Part shown: positions 1 through 5,257 of the stretch, in pieces
How the letters are laid out: each line of letters begins with the position of its first letter
How positions within the stretch are numbered: position 1 is the first letter of the stretch
From: Candidatus Peregrinibacteria bacterium
GTDB lineage: Bacteria > Patescibacteriota > Gracilibacteria > UM-FILTER-43-11
DNA: 5,287 nucleotides
Assembly: GCA_016220125.1 (NCBI GenBank)
Contig: JACRIF010000073.1
Coordinates: forward strand, 1-5,287
Direction: 5' to 3'
Notes under the pieces: generated by a model
What the model was told of the DNA's origin: nothing
Database searches by the model: none
The model's input: only the letters and a program-made list of their open reading frames with translations
Translations under genes and position numbers: made by a program

Positions 1-245
1 AACAGGTCGTCGTCGATTTCAAGGCAATCGACATCGCCGAAATTCTGGATCAGGCGTTCGGTGATGTAGCCCAGGCCGCCGCCGATCTCCACGATCTTGG
101 TGCCGGGCCTGTAGACGCTTTTGACGGTTTCGATGAACTTATCGATCACCGCATCGTCGGTCGTGAAGACCTGCCCGTGGTATTTGCGGGGAATCAGATG
201 GCCGGCCTCCAATTCCGCCTGGCATTTCAATTGTCCGGGTTCCAT
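1..245 (-). CDS. rsmA: RsmA/KsgA-like rRNA adenine N6-dimethyltransferase, N-terminal part (runs off the window)
   Basis: Only the first 81 codons are present; the gene continues beyond base 1. The family transfers methyl groups from S-adenosylmethionine to two adjacent adenines near the 3' end of 16S rRNA, a late step in small-subunit maturation. Seen here: a GQ-F block at residues 24-27 (GQVFTTDD), the helix AVIDKFIETV at 32-41, SAM-binding motif I VEIGGGLGYIT at 52-62, and the acidic motif II CLEIDDD at 74-80, in the order and spacing of the RsmA/Erm superfamily. Oddities: the usual GQNFL is GQVFT and the usual EIGPGLG is EIGGGLG, so this may be a divergent paralogue or an Erm-like enzyme. 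The ATG at 245-243 is chosen because no ATG or GTG lies in frame upstream as far as the preceding gene. It has no clear Shine-Dalgarno sequence. It starts 17 bp after the O-antigen ligase-like gene and is probably cotranscribed with it. Confidence 0.75.
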   Translation of the reverse strand, partial: MEPGQLKCQAELEAGHLIPRKYHGQVFTTDDAVIDKFIETVKSVYRPGTKIVEIGGGLGYITERLIQNFGDVDCLEIDDDL

Positions 246-262
246 AAAGAAGGGGATTTGGA

Positions 263-2236
263 TTATCGGGGGATGGCTTGCTGGTAAAGCGTTTCATACT
301 TTTGTCGCTCCCGTTCGACTGCGCGGCTCATTTTGGCTCGGGCGAGGCGGAGACGGTTGATGGTCTTGGGTTCGGCCTTCTGGGTCTTGGCCCAATCGAT
401 AAAAAGGGAGTAGGTATCAATCGCAAATTTCGGGTTTCCGGTCAGGATGGTGAGTTGCTCGTTCCGTTCGACCTTCCCCCGGTAGCCCTCCAACAATGCC
501 TCGGCCTCTTTCACATAGGCATTGAACAGCTCGGGGCGGACGAGGGAGATGATTTTGTAGTGGTCGAAGGCGATCCGCAGATTGCTGGCCAGATCCGATT
601 CGAGGATCAGCGCCTTTCGAACCCCTGCCAGCTCCGACTGGGAGGTCTGGAGGCAATCCTTATAGGGTTTCAACAGGCAAAACTCGCTTTTGAGGGCGAC
701 AATCTCGTTTGTGACCCTTGAGGCTTTGAGGTCTGACAGGTAATCGGCTCCCTTTTGGCCCCAGGGATTCCACCCTTTTTCCACCGCAAGTTTGTAATAG
801 GCCTCTCCGATGTGGGTTGCCAGATCTTGCGAGAAGAACAGGGATTTGGCCGATTCGAATTTCGCGAGCGCCTCCTCGGTGCGGTTTTCCATGGCCAAGA
901 CCTCGCCTTGCTTGAAGATCGTTTTGTAGGCCAGCTCGTGGATCGCGACCGCCATCAGCCCAACGCTTAGCAGAAAGGTCGCGATCAGCAGGGGGTTCCG
1001 AACTCCGACCTCCGCCTTTTTGGCTGGGGTTTTGCGGGATACCACAGCGACCATTAATCCCAGAAGCCCCCAAAAGAGCAGGGAATTCGACACGAAATTC
1101 AAGTTGTAGTCGACCATGCTTTGGGTCAGCGCCAGCAGGACCGAGGCGCCTGAGGCCACAACGATGGCTTTGGAACCGGCATCCAACGATTTGAAGCCCA
1201 AGATGACTAGGAGGGCTAACAGGATGAGAAAGGTGGCGAATAGGAAGAGGGCGGCCAGGCCGCTTTCGCTCGCGATTTTCAGGAACAGGTTGTGCTGATG
1301 GTTGCCTTCGGTTTCGGCGAACGATCCGGGCCCGACGCCGAACAGGGGGTGCTCGGCGATGGCATCCACGGCCCTGCGCATCAGCTCAAGCCGCCCCGTG
1401 ACCGAGGCCTTGCCCTCATCGGCCTGGAAGGTGATTTTTTGGATCACCCCGGCGGTTTGGTAGCGCTGGGCGCGAAGCAGGCCGATTCCCGTGGCCAAAA
1501 GGAGGGTGGCCAGCGCGACCACCACGATTTGCATCAAGAATTGCCGCGCGACCGCTTTCGACGGCCTCCATTCCCATAGCAGGATTCCAAGGGCCACCAG
1601 TATTCCGAACATTAGGGCGATCCAGGATTCGCGGGAGTAGGAGAGGATGAGGGCGGCGAGTTGAATCGCCGCGCAGGCCATGAATGCCTGTTTGGTTTTC
1701 TCCTTTGTTTTAAGAATCAAATAAAAAGTCAGCGGAATCGCCATGAGCAGAAACAGGGCGAACGCATTGGGGAAAGTCACGGCCAGTCGGCTGAAATCCA
1801 CAAACGTGCCGAACACCCGGGGCGGGGGGAGCAGGGCGAACAGGGTCAATCCCGTGGCGCTTAAAAGCGTTGCCGCGACTGAGATGCAAGCAAAGATCCG
1901 GTGAATCGCTTTTTGCGAGATTGCGGATTGGCTGATGAGCAGGAAGGTGACGACCCCCGCGCTGAAATTCAAAAATTCGTACAGCCCGAAGCCCTGGATG
2001 GGGGCGAGCGCCATCGAAGGCAACAATAGGCCCAGGAAAGCGAAAAGGCTTCCCAATATTCCCGACTTAAACCTCGATGGATTTTGGATGCCGTGCTGTG
2101 TGGCCAAGAGTGCCGTGGCCGGGACGATCAAAATTATGGCCCACAGGAAATGGGCGTGCAGGGAGATTCCGCCACGAAAGAGGAGCGCGAACGCAAGAAC
2201 AACGGCCAATGGGGCGAAAAACAGGGCTTTTCTCAT
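263..2236 (-). CDS. O-antigen ligase/polymerase-like (Wzy_C) polytopic membrane protein with C-terminal extracytoplasmic helical domain
   Basis: 657 aa. The family moves or polymerises lipid-linked sugar chains on the outer face of the cytoplasmic membrane (WaaL, Wzy and PglL types). I count about 13 membrane segments, roughly at 4-20, 31-46, 60-80, 87-104, 112-136, 153-175, 185-199, 203-221, 233-255, 325-347, 355-373, 384-400 and 413-432. Basic loops (54-57 RFK, 176-182 KTKEKTK, 224-231, 401-408) fall inside, which puts the N terminus in the cytoplasm. The big loop 256-324 faces out and has the Wzy_C signature: GRLELMRRAV (281-290), EHPLFGVGPGSF (295-306), NHQHNLFLKIASESG (312-326). A preceding SYSRESW (199-205) is also typical. 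Residues 433-657 form a soluble, mostly helical domain, TPR-like at 440-482, predicted outside, with two cysteines (520, 528) that could pair. The sequence alone does not distinguish ligase, polymerase and oligosaccharyltransferase. It has its own promoter, has no Shine-Dalgarno sequence, and precedes the rsmA-like gene. Confidence 0.85.
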   Translation of the reverse strand: MRKALFFAPLAVVLAFALLFRGGISLHAHFLWAIILIVPATALLATQHGIQNPSRFKSGILGSLFAFLGLLLPSMALAPIQGFGLYEFLNFSAGVVTFLLISQSAISQKAIHRIFACISVAATLLSATGLTLFALLPPPRVFGTFVDFSRLAVTFPNAFALFLLMAIPLTFYLILKTKEKTKQAFMACAAIQLAALILSYSRESWIALMFGILVALGILLWEWRPSKAVARQFLMQIVVVALATLLLATGIGLLRAQRYQTAGVIQKITFQADEGKASVTGRLELMRRAVDAIAEHPLFGVGPGSFAETEGNHQHNLFLKIASESGLAALFLFATFLILLALLVILGFKSLDAGSKAIVVASGASVLLALTQSMVDYNLNFVSNSLLFWGLLGLMVAVVSRKTPAKKAEVGVRNPLLIATFLLSVGLMAVAIHELAYKTIFKQGEVLAMENRTEEALAKFESAKSLFFSQDLATHIGEAYYKLAVEKGWNPWGQKGADYLSDLKASRVTNEIVALKSEFCLLKPYKDCLQTSQSELAGVRKALILESDLASNLRIAFDHYKIISLVRPELFNAYVKEAEALLEGYRGKVERNEQLTILTGNPKFAIDTYSLFIDWAKTQKAEPKTINRLRLARAKMSRAVERERQKYETLYQQAIPR

Positions 2237-2257
2237 CGAATAGGTTAAAGTGCGCCC

Positions 2258-2284
2258 ATTTTACCTTATTTGGCGACAGGTCAA
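2258..2284 (-). promoter_or_regulatory. candidate promoter of the O-antigen ligase-like gene
   Basis: On the minus strand, TTGACC (2284-2279) and TAAAAT (2263-2258) are separated by 15 bp, shorter than the ideal 17. The spacer ends in CCAAATAAGG directly abutting the -10 hexamer. This resembles the arrangement at the promoter near 3466, where a CC-W-GG block abuts TATAAT. The predicted transcript start near 2251 would leave a leader of about 15 nt before the ATG at 2236, without a Shine-Dalgarno sequence. Confidence 0.45.
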
Positions 2285-2303
2285 AACTTAAACCCCTCCA
2301 TCA

Positions 2304-2396
2304 CCCCCCGACAACAGATGGACTACCAATGGATAACCAAATATGCGGAAAAAATCCAGTTGGAATCCATCTGGCATCCATTTGTAATCTATTTGG
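2304..2396. repeat. mirrored pair of degenerate 11-bp tandem repeat arrays
   Basis: This fills most of the 170-bp gap between the unknown membrane protein and the ligase-like gene. The right array (2353-2396) has four exact 11-bp steps on the plus strand: AATCCAGTTGG, AATCCATCTGG, CATCCATTTGT, AATCTATTTGG, followed by a G run reaching 2402. The left array (2304-2347) has four 11-bp steps that match the same word on the minus strand: CGCATATTTGG, TTATCCATTGG, TAGTCCATCTG, TTGTCGGGGGG. The two 44-bp halves are separated by GAAAA (2348-2352). The halves can pair as one long imperfect hairpin, with C6 (2304-2309) against the G8 run (2395-2402) at its base. The period and the mirroring are seen directly; any function is unknown. 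Confidence 0.7.
2349..2374 (-). terminator. candidate Rho-independent terminator of the unknown membrane protein gene
   Basis: Read on the minus strand, CCAG-A-TGG (2374-2367), loop ATT, CCA-A-CTGG (2362-2356) form a 7-bp stem with one A-A mismatch, followed by A and six T residues (2354-2349). It lies about 33 bp after the TAG stop at 2407. The stem is built from two neighbouring 11-bp repeat units, so the repeat array itself may supply the terminator. The stem is short, so the confidence is moderate. Confidence 0.4.
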
Positions 2397-2406
2397 GGGG
2401 GGTAGA

Positions 2407-3447
2407 CTACCGTTGCCTAATAATCAACGGAAGCGCCATGTTTTGGATCTCCACCACTTTCACTCCGGCGATGAGCGCATCGCGGTTCAGGGTGATGGCG
2501 CGACTCAGATTATCCAACTTCGGCCTGAAGAATTCGTAGTAACGCTTGAGCGAGTCGTAGGCGCCCCACTTGGCTTTGGTCTCCGCCTGCTGTTGGCGCA
2601 GGCCGATGAACTGGGCCAACTGGTCCTCGGCATTGGAACCGCTGAAGATCTTGAGATTGTCGAAAAACGCCTTTTCGTCGATGCGCACCTCGGCCTCTTG
2701 GCCTTTTGCGTTGGAGGACAGGAACGCGATCTTGTATTGAAGGTCCGTGATTCGCTCGTCCGATTTCTTTTTGAGCGTGCCCAACAAATTGAGGTAGCCG
2801 CTCAGCGCGTCCGCGCGGTTCGCGGACTGGTTCAGGTATTGGAACAAGTCCACCGAGAGCGTGTTGCTGATCTGGCTCAACAACTTGGTGTCCATTTGGA
2901 GCGTCGAATAGATGTCGACCGTTTTTTCGCCGAAATAGTAGGTCGCCAACACGCTTTTCTGCAAAGCCCTGGCGCTCGTTTGGTCCAATTTGGTCAGATG
3001 CTGCCCACGGCTCAAATAATTGGTGACCCACATGGCATTTTTCAGGATATCCTCTTTCGCCACCGGTTTTTCAGCCTGATCCTTGGCCAGCGCTTCCGTG
3101 GTCTCGATCGCCATTGCCCCTCCGACGGTTTCGACTTCCGCTATTCGTTTTTTCTCCTCGTCGCCGGCCTGGGCATCAATTTTCCCCACCGCCACGACGC
3201 CGGTCTTGATACCCTGGGTTTCCACGATCGGGGCAGGGGATTGGGGTTCGGGTTTCAGCCACTCCACAATCACCCCCCAGTTTCGATAGAGGAGCAGGGT
3301 CAGCAACACCCCGATGAACGTGGCGAAAAAGAGAGTCCACACATTTTCCTGTCGTGGCGCATGGCGGGCCAACAGCCATTTCACCCTTTGATGGGCCTCA
3401 TGGTGCTGGTCGGCCTGCCGCCTGCGGTGTCGATAGGGTTTTTGCAT
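2407..3447 (-). CDS. unrecognised single-pass membrane protein with long helical extracytoplasmic domain
   Basis: 346 aa from the ATG at 3447-3445; I recognise no family. Layout: a very basic, histidine-rich cytoplasmic N terminus (1-33, with RHRRR at 6-10 and HHEAH at 15-19), one membrane segment at about 37-54 (WTLFFATFIGVLLTLLLY), a linker rich in P, E, A and K (65-130) that is probably disordered, then a mostly alpha-helical domain (132-330) with coiled-coil-like stretches and a hydrophobic end (VVEIQNMALPLII, 331-343). I see no cysteine anywhere. The positive-inside rule puts the C-terminal 290 residues outside the membrane. An in-frame ATG at 3570 would add 41 residues, but they are encoded by the repeat array and the promoter, so the later start is preferred. 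The stop is TAG. It sits upstream of the ligase-like gene on the same strand and may act in the same envelope process, though nothing in it shows an enzymatic site. It could be a scaffold or an assembly factor. Confidence 0.8.
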   Translation of the reverse strand: MQKPYRHRRRQADQHHEAHQRVKWLLARHAPRQENVWTLFFATFIGVLLTLLLYRNWGVIVEWLKPEPQSPAPIVETQGIKTGVVAVGKIDAQAGDEEKKRIAEVETVGGAMAIETTEALAKDQAEKPVAKEDILKNAMWVTNYLSRGQHLTKLDQTSARALQKSVLATYYFGEKTVDIYSTLQMDTKLLSQISNTLSVDLFQYLNQSANRADALSGYLNLLGTLKKKSDERITDLQYKIAFLSSNAKGQEAEVRIDEKAFFDNLKIFSGSNAEDQLAQFIGLRQQQAETKAKWGAYDSLKRYYEFFRPKLDNLSRAITLNRDALIAGVKVVEIQNMALPLIIRQR

Positions 3448-3465
3448 TGAGAACTTGATCCCATC

Positions 3466-3494
3466 ATTATACCAAATTTTGGCCTTTTTATCAA
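3466..3494 (-). promoter_or_regulatory. strong sigma70-type promoter of the unknown membrane protein gene
   Basis: On the minus strand, TTGATA (3494-3489) and a perfect TATAAT (3471-3466) are separated by 17 bp. The -10 is preceded by TGG, giving an extended -10 (TGGTATAAT). The predicted transcript start near 3459 leaves a leader of about 12 nt before the ATG at 3447, with no Shine-Dalgarno sequence. It fires away from the glycosyltransferase promoter. Confidence 0.75.
3472..3482. promoter_or_regulatory. 11-bp dyad CCAAATTTTGG in the promoter spacer, possible operator
   Basis: CCAAA and TTTGG arms flank a central T and form a perfect dyad that sits directly against the -10 of the minus-strand promoter. 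The glycosyltransferase promoter has a 10-of-11 match in the opposite orientation (CTAAAATTTGG, 3650-3660) overlapping its -10. The paired placement would suit a regulator common to both promoters, but such AT-rich words also arise by chance in promoter regions. Confidence 0.3.
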
Positions 3495-3506
3495 TGAAGA
3501 ACCCCC

Positions 3507-3547
3507 TGAAAGTTTGAAAACTTGAAAAAGATGAAAACTTGACAAAC
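3507..3547. repeat. left 8-bp degenerate tandem array of the divergent intergenic region
   Basis: There are five consecutive units of 8, 8, 9, 8 and 8 bp: TGAAAGTT, TGAAAACT, TGAAAAAGA, TGAAAACT, TGACAAAC. The array begins about 12 bp upstream of the -35 of the minus-strand promoter. It is the inverted counterpart of the array at 3573-3604. Confidence 0.65.
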
Positions 3548-3572
3548 GGCGGACGTGTTCCCAAGCCCAAAA

Positions 3573-3604
3573 ATTTTCAATTTTTCAATTTTTCATTTTT
3601 TCAT
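3573..3604. repeat. right 8-bp tandem array, inverted relative to the left one
   Basis: There are four exact 8-bp steps: ATTTTCAA, TTTTTCAA, TTTTTCAT, TTTTTCAT. Their reverse complement, TGAAAAAT-like, matches the left array word. A 25-bp, GC-richer spacer (3548-3572) separates the arrays. This array ends about 22 bp before the -35 of the glycosyltransferase promoter, so the two arrays sit roughly symmetrically upstream of two divergent promoters. UP-element-like activity is possible because the tracts are A/T rich. Confidence 0.65.
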
Positions 3605-3626
3605 CACCAGTCAGAGTTCTTTCCAT

Positions 3627-3656
3627 TTGCGTACTTTTGTCATTCCAGACTAAAAT
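3627..3656 (+). promoter_or_regulatory. candidate glycosyltransferase promoter, apparently leaderless
   Basis: TTGCGT (3627-3632), an 18-bp spacer and TAAAAT (3651-3656). Seven bases past the -10 is base 3663, the A of the ATG, so the transcript would begin at or next to the start codon. There is no Shine-Dalgarno sequence upstream, in agreement with leaderless initiation. The -35 is weak. Confidence 0.5.
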
Positions 3657-3662
3657 TTGGCC

Positions 3663-4787
3663 ATGAGAATCGGAATCGACGCCCGCATGTACGGGTCCGG
3701 CTTCACCGGCATCGGCCGCTACACCTATGAGCTGATCCACAACTTGGCCCAGCTCGATCGGTCGAACGACTATGTGATCTTTCTCCGCAAAGAGGCGTTT
3801 GACGGCTTTGTCCCGCCAAGCCCACGCTTCCAAAAAGTATTGGCGGATTTTCCGCATTATTCCCTGGCCGAGCAAACCCGCTTCCTGTCGGTGCTCAACC
3901 GCGAACACCTGGACCTCATGCATTTTTGCCACTTCAACGCGCCGGTGCTTTACCGCCACCCCTTTGTGGTCACGCTCCATGATTTGACCCTCTCGTTTTT
4001 TCCGGGCAAAAAGATGACCCACTGGATTCAAAGGGTCGCCTACCATATTGTCCTCAGATTGGTCACCCGCCACGCACAGCAAATCATCGCGGTTTCGGGA
4101 CACACCAAGAAAGACCTTCAAACCCTGCTTGGAATCCCCGACGAGAAGGTCACCGTTATTTTCAATGGGGTGAATCCCGATTTCTCCACGCCCTCCTCTG
4201 TCGACCCGAAAGCGCTTCGAACGCAATTCGGACTCGCAAAACCCTATTTCCTGTACACGGGTGTCTGGCGCGACCACAAGAACATTGTCGGCCTCCTCAA
4301 GGCGTTCGACGCGCTCAATCGGGAATCGGATCATCATTACCAATTGGTGATCACCGGGAGGCCCAACCCCAACTATCCCGAAATTCCGGAAACCGTGAAG
4401 GCTTTGCGCCTGGAAAACGAGGTGCGCCTGACCGGCCTGGTGGGGGACGAGGAGCTCAAGGCCTTGTACCAGCAGGCGCTGGCCTATGTTTTTCCCTCCT
4501 TTTACGAGGGGTTCGGCTTCCCTCCGCTTGAGGCTATGCTGTGCGGGATCCCCGTGGCCGCGTCCAACACCTCCTCCATTCCCGAAATTTGCGGCCAGGG
4601 CAACGCGGTGTTTTTCGATCCCTATGATATCGAAGCGATGACAACCGCCATGCGGACCGTGGCGACGGATCAGGCGCTGCGGAAAGATCTCGTTGAAAGG
4701 GGTTTCAAACACGCGCTCCGTTTCAAATGGGAGGCGATGGCTTCCTCCGTCCTGGATGTGTACAATGGAATCTTGAAAGGAATTTGA
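3663..4787 (+). CDS. GT4 family glycosyltransferase (GT-B fold)
   Basis: 374 aa, the normal length for a retaining GT4 enzyme that adds a sugar from a nucleotide-sugar donor to a lipid-linked or glycan acceptor at the cytoplasmic face of the membrane. Seen: the N-terminal Rossmann start MRIGIDARM (1-9) with the acceptor-side glycine motif GIGRYTYEL (16-24), HDLTLSFFPG (106-115), AVSGHTKKDL (143-152), VIFNGVNP (165-172), the inter-domain segment YTGVWRDHKN (198-207), VITGRPNP (229-236), and the donor-binding EX7E motif PSFYEGFGFPPLEAM (278-292, glutamates 282 and 290), then GIPVAASNTSSIPEICG (295-311). It resembles the mannosyltransferase-like (MtfA/MtfB, WbaZ) part of GT4, but the actual sugar cannot be read from sequence. 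ATG 3663 is chosen over TTG 3657, which overlaps the end of the -10. It is transcribed divergently from the membrane-protein gene and is likely part of a surface glycan locus with the ligase-like protein. The stop is TGA. Confidence 0.9.
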   Translation: MRIGIDARMYGSGFTGIGRYTYELIHNLAQLDRSNDYVIFLRKEAFDGFVPPSPRFQKVLADFPHYSLAEQTRFLSVLNREHLDLMHFCHFNAPVLYRHPFVVTLHDLTLSFFPGKKMTHWIQRVAYHIVLRLVTRHAQQIIAVSGHTKKDLQTLLGIPDEKVTVIFNGVNPDFSTPSSVDPKALRTQFGLAKPYFLYTGVWRDHKNIVGLLKAFDALNRESDHHYQLVITGRPNPNYPEIPETVKALRLENEVRLTGLVGDEELKALYQQALAYVFPSFYEGFGFPPLEAMLCGIPVAASNTSSIPEICGQGNAVFFDPYDIEAMTTAMRTVATDQALRKDLVERGFKHALRFKWEAMASSVLDVYNGILKGI

Positions 4788-4794
4788 TCTAGAT

Positions 4795-4886
4795 AAGTCC
4801 GTATGTCCGTAAGTGCTAATTGTTCTCTAAATAAGCTAACGAAGCTAGCAAGCTAGTGACTAGTGATAGAAGTGATAGGTGATAAG
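4795..4886. repeat. drifting 7-9 bp degenerate tandem repeats between glycosyltransferase and dciA
   Basis: The 122-bp gap opens with three 8-bp steps, AAGTCCGT, ATGTCCGT and AAGTGCTA (4795-4818). After a short non-repetitive stretch come TAAGCTAAC, GAAGCTAGC, AAGCTAGTG (4832-4858, 9 bp each), then ACTAGTG, ATAGAAGTG, ATAGGTG and ATAAG (4859-4886). The repeat word changes gradually from AAGCTAGC to GTGATAG along the tract. The tract runs into the predicted dciA promoter and supplies its GTGATA -35. I see no terminator with a T run for the glycosyltransferase gene here. Confidence 0.6.
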
Positions 4887-4900
4887 TTTTTATTTATATT
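4872..4900 (+). promoter_or_regulatory. candidate dciA promoter
   Basis: GTGATA (4872-4877), a 17-bp spacer and TATATT (4895-4900). The start would fall near 4907, giving a leader of only a few bases before the ATG at 4910. GAGGG at 4902-4906 could act as a weak Shine-Dalgarno sequence, but only if transcription starts further upstream, for example from TATTTA at 4891-4896. Confidence 0.35.
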
Positions 4901-4909
4901 TGAGGGCCA

Positions 4910-5221
4910 ATGGACAAGCTGAGCGAGCTCATCAAAGTCAGACTTGGGTCCCACCACCTCTCGGCGGCGTCGCAGTCCTCCGAGATCCTTTTCGCGGCGA
5001 ACAAGATCCTGGTTTCCCATTTTCCGACCATGCCCGAGGCGGCGAAGGCTTACCGATTGGAGGGTGGAAAACTCTTTGTGCGTGCCGAGAATCCGGTCAT
5101 GGCCCAGGAGCTGTGGGGCGTCCAGGCCCAACTGCTCAAGGCCCTGCAATCGACTTTCGGGGAAAAAGCGGTTCAGAAAGTCGTCCTAAAATGGTTTGAC
5201 ATTTCCCCAGAGGTTGATTAA
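4910..5221 (+). CDS. DUF721/DciA-like protein, putative replicative helicase loader
   Basis: 103 aa, shorter than typical proteobacterial DciA. DciA proteins interact with the DnaB replicative helicase and help load it in bacteria that lack DnaC or DnaI. Seen: an N-terminal helix MDKLSELIKVRL (1-12), a linker, and the DUF721 core GGKLFVRAENPVMAQELWGVQAQLL across residues 52-76, where G-L-V-x-N-x-AQEL is the family pattern, ending FGEKAVQKVVLKW (83-95) in place of the usual final strand. The W..(V/I)VG motif found earlier in many DciA proteins is not evident, as expected for a minimal version. The ATG at 4910 fits the helix start and is preceded by GAGGG at a tight 4-nt spacing. It lies 36 bp before rpsP, whose promoter overlaps its last codons. 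The family call rests on the core motif, and helicase loading is inferred from the family. Confidence 0.75.
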   Translation: MDKLSELIKVRLGSHHLSAASQSSEILFAANKILVSHFPTMPEAAKAYRLEGGKLFVRAENPVMAQELWGVQAQLLKALQSTFGEKAVQKVVLKWFDISPEVD

Positions 5222-5224
5222 AAT
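5196..5224 (+). promoter_or_regulatory. near-consensus promoter of rpsP, overlapping the dciA stop codon
   Basis: A perfect TTGACA (5196-5201), a 17-bp spacer and TAAAAT (5219-5224). The TAA stop of the dciA-like gene (5219-5221) forms the first half of the -10. Transcription would begin near 5231, leaving a leader of about 27 nt before the GTG start. This would let rpsP be made at high level independently of upstream transcription. Confidence 0.7.
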
Positions 5225-5257
5225 CCCATCCGCTTTAGAACTTAAATCCGTATCTCT

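Noticed and set aside
2077..3450. 457-codon open frame on the plus strand
   Set aside because: It lies antisense to the membrane-protein gene, crosses that gene's promoter-proximal region, the repeat arrays and the start of the ligase-like gene, and its translation has no recognisable domain. The minus-strand frame has a near-perfect promoter and a clear membrane-protein layout.
3448..3570. Earlier start (ATG at 3570) for the membrane-protein gene
   Set aside because: The extra 41 residues would be encoded by the repeat array and by the TTGATA/TATAAT promoter itself, so they are unlikely to be transcribed from that promoter.
2304..3604. CRISPR array
   Set aside because: The units are 8-11 bp, directly adjacent and degenerate, with no spacers, and no cas genes are present.
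3657..3662. TTG start two codons upstream for the glycosyltransferase
   Set aside because: It touches the -10 hexamer, upstream of the predicted transcript start, and the ATG at 3663 gives the typical GT4 beginning MRIGIDAR.
3585..4712. 375-codon open frame on the minus strand
   Set aside because: It is antisense to the GT4 glycosyltransferase, whose motifs are unmistakable. A long antisense frame is common in GC-rich coding sequence.
4788..4909. Rho-independent terminator after the glycosyltransferase
   Set aside because: Short palindromes such as CTAGC-AA-GCTAG exist, but no T run follows them directly; the only T-rich stretch (4887-4901) fits the dciA promoter better.
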